A stretch of DNA of 10,674 nt from Gammaproteobacteria bacterium (GTDB lineage Bacteria > Pseudomonadota > Gammaproteobacteria > JABDGN01), in contig JAESTO010000086.1 in NCBI GenBank assembly GCA_016763565.1, positions 1 through 10,674 on the forward strand, in the 5' to 3' direction. Below are positions 6,874 through 10,674 of this stretch, piece after piece; position 1 is the stretch's first letter; each line of letters opens with the position of its first letter. The notes beneath the pieces are model-generated. The model was not told where the DNA came from. It did no database searches and saw nothing but the letters and a program-made list of their open reading frames with translations. The position numbers and the translations under genes are program-made.

Positions 6874-6882
6874 TGATATAAA
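6874..6882 (+). promoter_or_regulatory. Candidate extended -10 promoter for tkt-gap-pgk
   Basis: TGATATAAA at 6874-6882 fits an extended -10 (TGn plus TATAAA, 5 of 6). No convincing -35 is present at the right distance. A start near 6889 would give tkt a leader of about 205 bases that includes the dyad at 6923-6951 and the C7 tract. An alternative weak pair, TTGCGT (7031-7036) and TAACAT (7054-7059) with 17-base spacing, lies closer to the gene; I cannot choose between them with confidence. Confidence 0.35.
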
Positions 6883-6922
6883 GTTAACAAAGCGCTACCT
6901 TTGCCTCTGTTTTAAACGGCCC

Positions 6923-6951
6923 AATCACCCTGATTTTGAAGGTAGGTGATT
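6923..6951. repeat. Inverted repeat in the tkt upstream region
   Basis: Perfect 7-bp arms AATCACC (6923-6929) and GGTGATT (6945-6951) are separated by 15 bases. There is no T-run after the plus-strand hairpin (A-run instead), so it is not a plus-strand terminator. It could be an operator for a dimeric regulator or a leader hairpin. Seen directly; function inferred. Confidence 0.4.
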
Positions 6952-7095
6952 AAAAAAGCGCATGTTGCCTCGATGGATGCTGAATCCTCATTTTCGTGGA
7001 AATAGCAGGCGTGCTTAATAAAAAATAATCTTGCGTTACCCCCCCTTCTTCAGTAACATCTCGACACTTATTATCTAATCAACCAGGTAACCCTT

Positions 7096-9096
7096 ATGAT
7101 CACTTCTCAACAACGCGCTAATGCTATTCGGGCATTGAGTATGGATGCGGTACAACAAGCAAAATCGGGTCATCCTGGTGCACCGATGGGTATGGCAGAT
7201 ATTGCTGAAGTTTTGTGGCATGGCATACTATGCCATAATCCGGCCAATCCTCATTGGTTAAATCGTGACCGTTTTGTTTTGTCTAATGGCCATGCATCAA
7301 TGTTGTTGTATTCATTGCTGCATTTGAGTGGTTATGATGTCAGTATTGATGATATTAAAAATTTTCGGCAATTACATTCAGCAACACCGGGTCATCCTGA
7401 ATATGGTTATACCCCCGGCATAGAAACTACCACCGGTCCGTTGGGTCAGGGTATTGCTAATGCAGTGGGGATGGCGTTAGCTGAAAAATTATTGGCGACG
7501 CAATTTAATCGCGAAGCATTTAAGGTTATCGATCATTACACCTATTGCTTTCTTGGTGACGGTTGTATGATGGAAGGTATTTCTCACGAAGTATGCTCCT
7601 TTGCTGGTACGTTGCAATTAGGTAAATTAATTGCGCTATGGGATGACAATAATATTTCAATTGATGGTAATGTGACACCGTGGTTTAATGAAGATACACC
7701 TAAACGCTTTGAAGCTTACGGCTGGCAAGTGATTCGCGATATTGATGGCCATGATCCACACGCTATTAAGCAAGCCTTGTTAATGGCACAGCAAGAAAAA
7801 AACAAACCGAGTTTATTATGTTGTAAAACCACTATTGGTTTTGGTGCCCCCAATTTAGCAGGCACGGCTAAAACCCATGGTTCGCCGTTAGGCGAACAAG
7901 AGATAGCTGCTGCCCGCCAACAATTGCAGTGGCCACATCCTCCGTTTGTCATTCCTCAAGAGATTGCCGATAGTTGGAACCGTGTTGATCAAGGCGAGAA
8001 GTATGAGGCCGATTGGAATGAATTATTTATTCACTATGCTGAGCAATATCCTGATTTGGCTAAAACCTTGACGCGCCGTATGGTTGGCGAGCTGGTTGAC
8101 GATTGGCAAGCAGGCTTACAGCAAACTATTCAGCAATGGCAAGCAGAAGATAATAGTGTGGCAACACGTAAAGCGTCATTACTGTGTTTAAATCAATTAT
8201 TGCCAAAAATACCTGAATTGCTTGGTGGCTCGGCTGATTTAACCGGTTCAAACAATACCAATTGGCAACAGGCAAAAATGATTAAGGCCGATCAATTTGA
8301 TGGTGATTATCTTCATTATGGTGTGCGTGAATTTGGCATGTCAGCTATCATGAATGGCATTGCTTTGCATGGTGGTTTTATTCCTTTTGGTGGAACGTTC
8401 TTAACCTTCAGTGATTATGCGCGTAATGCGGTGCGTATGGCAGCGCTGATGAAGCAGCGGGTAATTTTTGTGTATAGCCATGATTCCATTGGTTTAGGTG
8501 AAGATGGTCCTACGCATCAACCGATTGAACATGCTGCTATGTTACGCTTAACGCCTAATTTAAATGTGTGGCGACCTGGTGATGCGGTGGAAACAGCCGT
8601 TGCTTGGCAACAAGCCATTTTATCGCAACAAACACCTTCTTGTCTATTGTTGACACGGCAAAACATTCCAAATCAACCCCGATCACCTGCGGTGCTAGAG
8701 CATGTTCAACGTGGTGGCTATGTATTGCTTGACAGTGATGTGACGCCTGAGATTATTTTAATTGCTACCGGTTCGGAAGTGCAATTAGCTATGGCAGCAG
8801 CGCAACAGTGTGGGGGCTATGATATTCGCGTGGTTTCGATGCCATGTACCGATGTTTTTGATCAGCAGGACGCTAACTATCGTGAGCAAGTCTTGCCTGC
8901 CAATATAACGAAACGTATTGCGATAGAAGCAGGTGCTGTCGATTATTGGTATAAATATGTTGGCTTACACGGTAGAATACTTGGTTTACAGTGCTATGGT
9001 GCATCAGCGCCCGCTGAAGAATTATTTGAACATTTTGGTTTAACGGTTAAACACCTTGTTAAGGCAATAAAAGAATTATTTGGAGAAACACGATGA
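7096..9096 (+). CDS. tkt: Transketolase
   Basis: Transketolase moves two-carbon ketol units between sugar phosphates using thiamine diphosphate and Mg2+, linking the non-oxidative pentose phosphate pathway with glycolysis. The 666-residue product is close in length and sequence to E. coli TktA. Motifs: [18 protein letters not shown] (24-41, with His26), SNGHASML (His66), TPGHPE (His100), the cofactor/Mg-binding [12 protein letters not shown] starting at 154 and ending with the DDNNISIDG segment, KTHGSPLG (His261), REFGM with the catalytic Glu412, [18 protein letters not shown] (His473), and [10 protein letters not shown] followed by [10 protein letters not shown] in the C-terminal domain. All key residues appear intact. 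The ATG at 7096 has AGGTAAC about 6-8 bases upstream and aligns with the usual start. Its stop overlaps the gap ATG as ATGA, so the downstream genes are probably coupled. Confidence 0.98.
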   Translation: MITSQQRANAIRALSMDAVQQAKSGHPGAPMGMADIAEVLWHGILCHNPANPHWLNRDRFVLSNGHASMLLYSLLHLSGYDVSIDDIKNFRQLHSATPGHPEYGYTPGIETTTGPLGQGIANAVGMALAEKLLATQFNREAFKVIDHYTYCFLGDGCMMEGISHEVCSFAGTLQLGKLIALWDDNNISIDGNVTPWFNEDTPKRFEAYGWQVIRDIDGHDPHAIKQALLMAQQEKNKPSLLCCKTTIGFGAPNLAGTAKTHGSPLGEQEIAAARQQLQWPHPPFVIPQEIADSWNRVDQGEKYEADWNELFIHYAEQYPDLAKTLTRRMVGELVDDWQAGLQQTIQQWQAEDNSVATRKASLLCLNQLLPKIPELLGGSADLTGSNNTNWQQAKMIKADQFDGDYLHYGVREFGMSAIMNGIALHGGFIPFGGTFLTFSDYARNAVRMAALMKQRVIFVYSHDSIGLGEDGPTHQPIEHAAMLRLTPNLNVWRPGDAVETAVAWQQAILSQQTPSCLLLTRQNIPNQPRSPAVLEHVQRGGYVLLDSDVTPEIILIATGSEVQLAMAAAQQCGGYDIRVVSMPCTDVFDQQDANYREQVLPANITKRIAIEAGAVDYWYKYVGLHGRILGLQCYGASAPAEELFEHFGLTVKHLVKAIKELFGETR

Positions 9097-10100
9097 CAAT
9101 TAACGTTGCTATTAATGGTTATGGCCGCATTGGCCGTAATATATTACGCGCCCTGTATGAATCACAGCGCGAAAAAGATATTCGCATCGTGGCGATTAAC
9201 GATTTAGGTAATATTGATACGTCTGCGCATTTAACACAATACGATAGTACCCATGGAAAATTTCCTGGCACGGTTGGGGTGCGTGACGGTAGCTTAATCA
9301 TTAATGGTGATGAAATTAACATGTTTTCACAACGTGATCCGTTGCAATTACCTTGGGGTGATTTGCACGTTGATGTTGTTTATGAATGTACTGGTATTTT
9401 CGCCAGCAAAGAAAAAGCTGTGGTGCATTTAAATGCGGGTGCAAAAAAAGTATTAATTTCAGCGCCTGCAGGTGGCGATGTAACAACCATTGTTTATGGT
9501 GTGAATCATCAAATCTTAAGTCAAAATGACACCATTGTCTCCAATGCTTCCTGTACCACCAATTGTTTAGCACCGATAGCTAAGCCATTACATGATCATT
9601 TAGGCATAGAAAATGGCCTAATGACCACCATACACGCCTATACTAATGACCAAGTGTTAGCCGATGTATCTCATCCAGATGTACGTCGTGCACGTTCGGC
9701 AACACAATCAATGATTCCCACTAAAACGGGCGCTGCTGCTGCGGTGGGATTAGTGCTGCCTGAGCTTGCTGGAAAACTGGATGGCTTTGCCATGCGTGTA
9801 CCAACAATTAACGTGTCAGTTGTCGATTTAACTTTTTTGGCAAAGCGCGATACAACCGTTGATGAGGTTAATCAAATTATAAAAACAGCGGCTGATGGTA
9901 GCTTGAATGGTATATTGGCTTATAACACCGCACCATTAGTTTCGATTGATTTTAATCATTGTCCGGCATCATCAACGTTTGATGCTACGCAAACTAAAGT
10001 CATTGGTCGTACGGTCAAAGTGTTATCGTGGTATGACAATGAATGGGGTTTTTCTAATCGTATGCTTGATACTTCTTTAGCAATGATGAATGCCGAGTGA
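9093..10100 (+). CDS. gap: Glyceraldehyde-3-phosphate dehydrogenase, type I
   Basis: GAPDH interconverts glyceraldehyde 3-phosphate and 1,3-bisphosphoglycerate with NAD+, as a cytoplasmic tetramer. The 335 residues match family length. The Rossmann motif [10 protein letters not shown] (7-16) is followed by Asp37 in AINDLGN, the position that favours NAD+ over NADP+. The catalytic site [12 protein letters not shown] gives Cys154, with the partner His181 in [10 protein letters not shown]. Phosphate-binding elements follow: [20 protein letters not shown] (199-217 region) and [26 protein letters not shown] near the C-terminus is also typical. HAYTNDQ and CLAP distinguish it from erythrose-4-phosphate dehydrogenase (Epd), the main alternative next to tkt. 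The start is preceded by GGAG 8 bases away and overlaps the tkt stop (ATGA); the end overlaps the likely pgk start (GTGA). Confidence 0.97.
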   Translation: MTINVAINGYGRIGRNILRALYESQREKDIRIVAINDLGNIDTSAHLTQYDSTHGKFPGTVGVRDGSLIINGDEINMFSQRDPLQLPWGDLHVDVVYECTGIFASKEKAVVHLNAGAKKVLISAPAGGDVTTIVYGVNHQILSQNDTIVSNASCTTNCLAPIAKPLHDHLGIENGLMTTIHAYTNDQVLADVSHPDVRRARSATQSMIPTKTGAAAAVGLVLPELAGKLDGFAMRVPTINVSVVDLTFLAKRDTTVDEVNQIIKTAADGSLNGILAYNTAPLVSIDFNHCPASSTFDATQTKVIGRTVKVLSWYDNEWGFSNRMLDTSLAMMNAE

Positions 10101-10674
10101 CTATTTTATACATGAAGGATATCGATCTTCGCGGCAAGCGCGTGTTGATCCGTGAAGATTTAAATGTGCCGTTACACCACGGTGCCATTACTAGCGACAT
10201 GCGTATTCGTGCTGCTTTACCGACCATTCAACTAGCCTTAGAACAAGGTGCGGCAGTGATCATCCTGTCACATTTAGGTCGGCCACCAGAAGGACAGTAT
10301 TCACAAAAATTTTCGCTAATACCTGTTGCACAACGCTTAAGTGTGTTATTACATAAACCGGTGCGCTGTGAAAAAAATTGGTTGCAGGGTGTCACTATTC
10401 AAAGTGGTGAAATTGTTTTATGTGAAAATGTTCGCTTTAATACGGGTGAAGAAGCCAATGATGATGCGCTAGCTAAAACGATGGCTTCATTGTGTGATGT
10501 GTTTGTTATGGATGCTTTTGCTACGGCGCATCGCGCGCAGGCATCTACTCATGGTGTAGCTAAATTTGCCCCACAAGCTTGCGCAGGGCCATTGCTAGTA
10601 GCCGAATTAGATGCTCTCACTAAAGCGTTGCAACAACCTGATAAACCCTTGCTTGCGATTGTCGGTGGTTCTAA
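10097..10674 (+). CDS. pgk: Phosphoglycerate kinase (3' truncated)
   Basis: Phosphoglycerate kinase transfers phosphate between 1,3-bisphosphoglycerate and ADP, the step after GAPDH. About 192 N-terminal residues are visible of roughly 390; the gene runs off the right edge within IVGGS, so the nucleotide-binding domain is mostly missing. Visible motifs are [14 protein letters not shown] with the substrate-binding arginine and aspartate, SHLGRPPEG, the [10 protein letters not shown] segment, [12 protein letters not shown] and [20 protein letters not shown] prefer the GTG at 10097 over the ATG at 10112. It overlaps the gap stop as GTGA, and the resulting start [16 protein letters not shown] aligns without gaps to E. 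coli MSVIKMTDLDLAGKRV as I recall it. Neither start has a good ribosome binding site, which fits translational coupling. In DAFATAH an Ala replaces the usual Gly, a small change. Confidence 0.95.
   Translation, partial: MTILYMKDIDLRGKRVLIREDLNVPLHHGAITSDMRIRAALPTIQLALEQGAAVIILSHLGRPPEGQYSQKFSLIPVAQRLSVLLHKPVRCEKNWLQGVTIQSGEIVLCENVRFNTGEEANDDALAKTMASLCDVFVMDAFATAHRAQASTHGVAKFAPQACAGPLLVAELDALTKALQQPDKPLLAIVGGS

Larger units (their letters stand above)
6764..7095. other. Divergent intergenic region between orphan gene and tkt
   Basis: These 332 bases carry no supported gene. They hold a minus-strand promoter candidate (6828-6855) and a plus-strand extended -10 (6874-6882). An imperfect dyad pairs AGGCAAGGT (6850-6858) with ACCTTTGCCT (6897-6906), with one bulged T. 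A 7-bp dyad AATCACC/GGTGATT spans 6923-6951 and a small GGAT/ATCC hairpin lies at 6974-6986. A run of seven C (7039-7045) precedes the tkt ribosome binding site. No tRNA, riboswitch or remnant of a gene was recognised. Confidence 0.6.

Noticed and set aside
7716..7952. Minus-strand open frame of 78 codons inside tkt
   Set aside because: It is antisense to conserved transketolase sequence with all motifs intact.
9119..9573. Minus-strand open frames of 67 and 85 codons inside gap
   Set aside because: Both are antisense to an intact, highly conserved gap gene and show no independent signals.

Overview
The window is a gene-dense, moderately AT-rich stretch of a gammaproteobacterial chromosome. 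TolB, a trimeric purine nucleoside phosphorylase, HemC-HemD-HemX-HemY and a tkt-gap-pgk cluster are all of gammaproteobacterial type. The low GC, the many CAA/TTA codons and the tkt-gap-pgk grouping (which I recall from Coxiella and Legionella) make a host-associated or intracellular member of the Legionellales a reasonable guess. That placement is inference and no marker gene proves it.

Layout. Positions 2-787 hold the C-terminal two thirds of TolB, cut by the left edge. It is followed closely by an unrecognised 47-residue lipoprotein (801-944) where pal would normally lie. After an extended -10 promoter and a roughly 135-base leader comes a purine nucleoside phosphorylase (start re-assigned to 1106), whose stop overlaps the hemC start. 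hemC is separated from hemD by 190 bases that hold hairpins and a possible 31-codon leader ORF running into the hemD start. hemD, hemX and hemY then follow with overlapping or nearly touching ends. Convergent to hemY, and overlapping its stop by 4 bases, is an orphan minus-strand gene (5909-6763) for a very basic, cysteine-containing protein that I do not recognise. A 332-base divergent intergenic region with promoter-like signals and dyads leads into tkt, gap and pgk. Each of these overlaps the next by 4 bases, and pgk is cut by the right edge.

How the genes work together. HemC and HemD convert porphobilinogen to uroporphyrinogen III. HemX and HemY are the membrane proteins that usually travel with them. 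Transketolase, GAPDH and phosphoglycerate kinase link the non-oxidative pentose phosphate pathway to lower glycolysis and gluconeogenesis. The phosphorylase releases ribose 1-phosphate and a purine base, so purine salvage is coupled in expression to heme synthesis here. TolB belongs to the Tol-Pal envelope system.

Most of the window is conserved housekeeping sequence. No CRISPR array, transposase, rRNA or tRNA was seen. The parts that deserve a second look are the orphan gene, the hemC-hemD spacer, the tiny lipoprotein in the pal position and the structured leaders of the phosphorylase and tkt genes.
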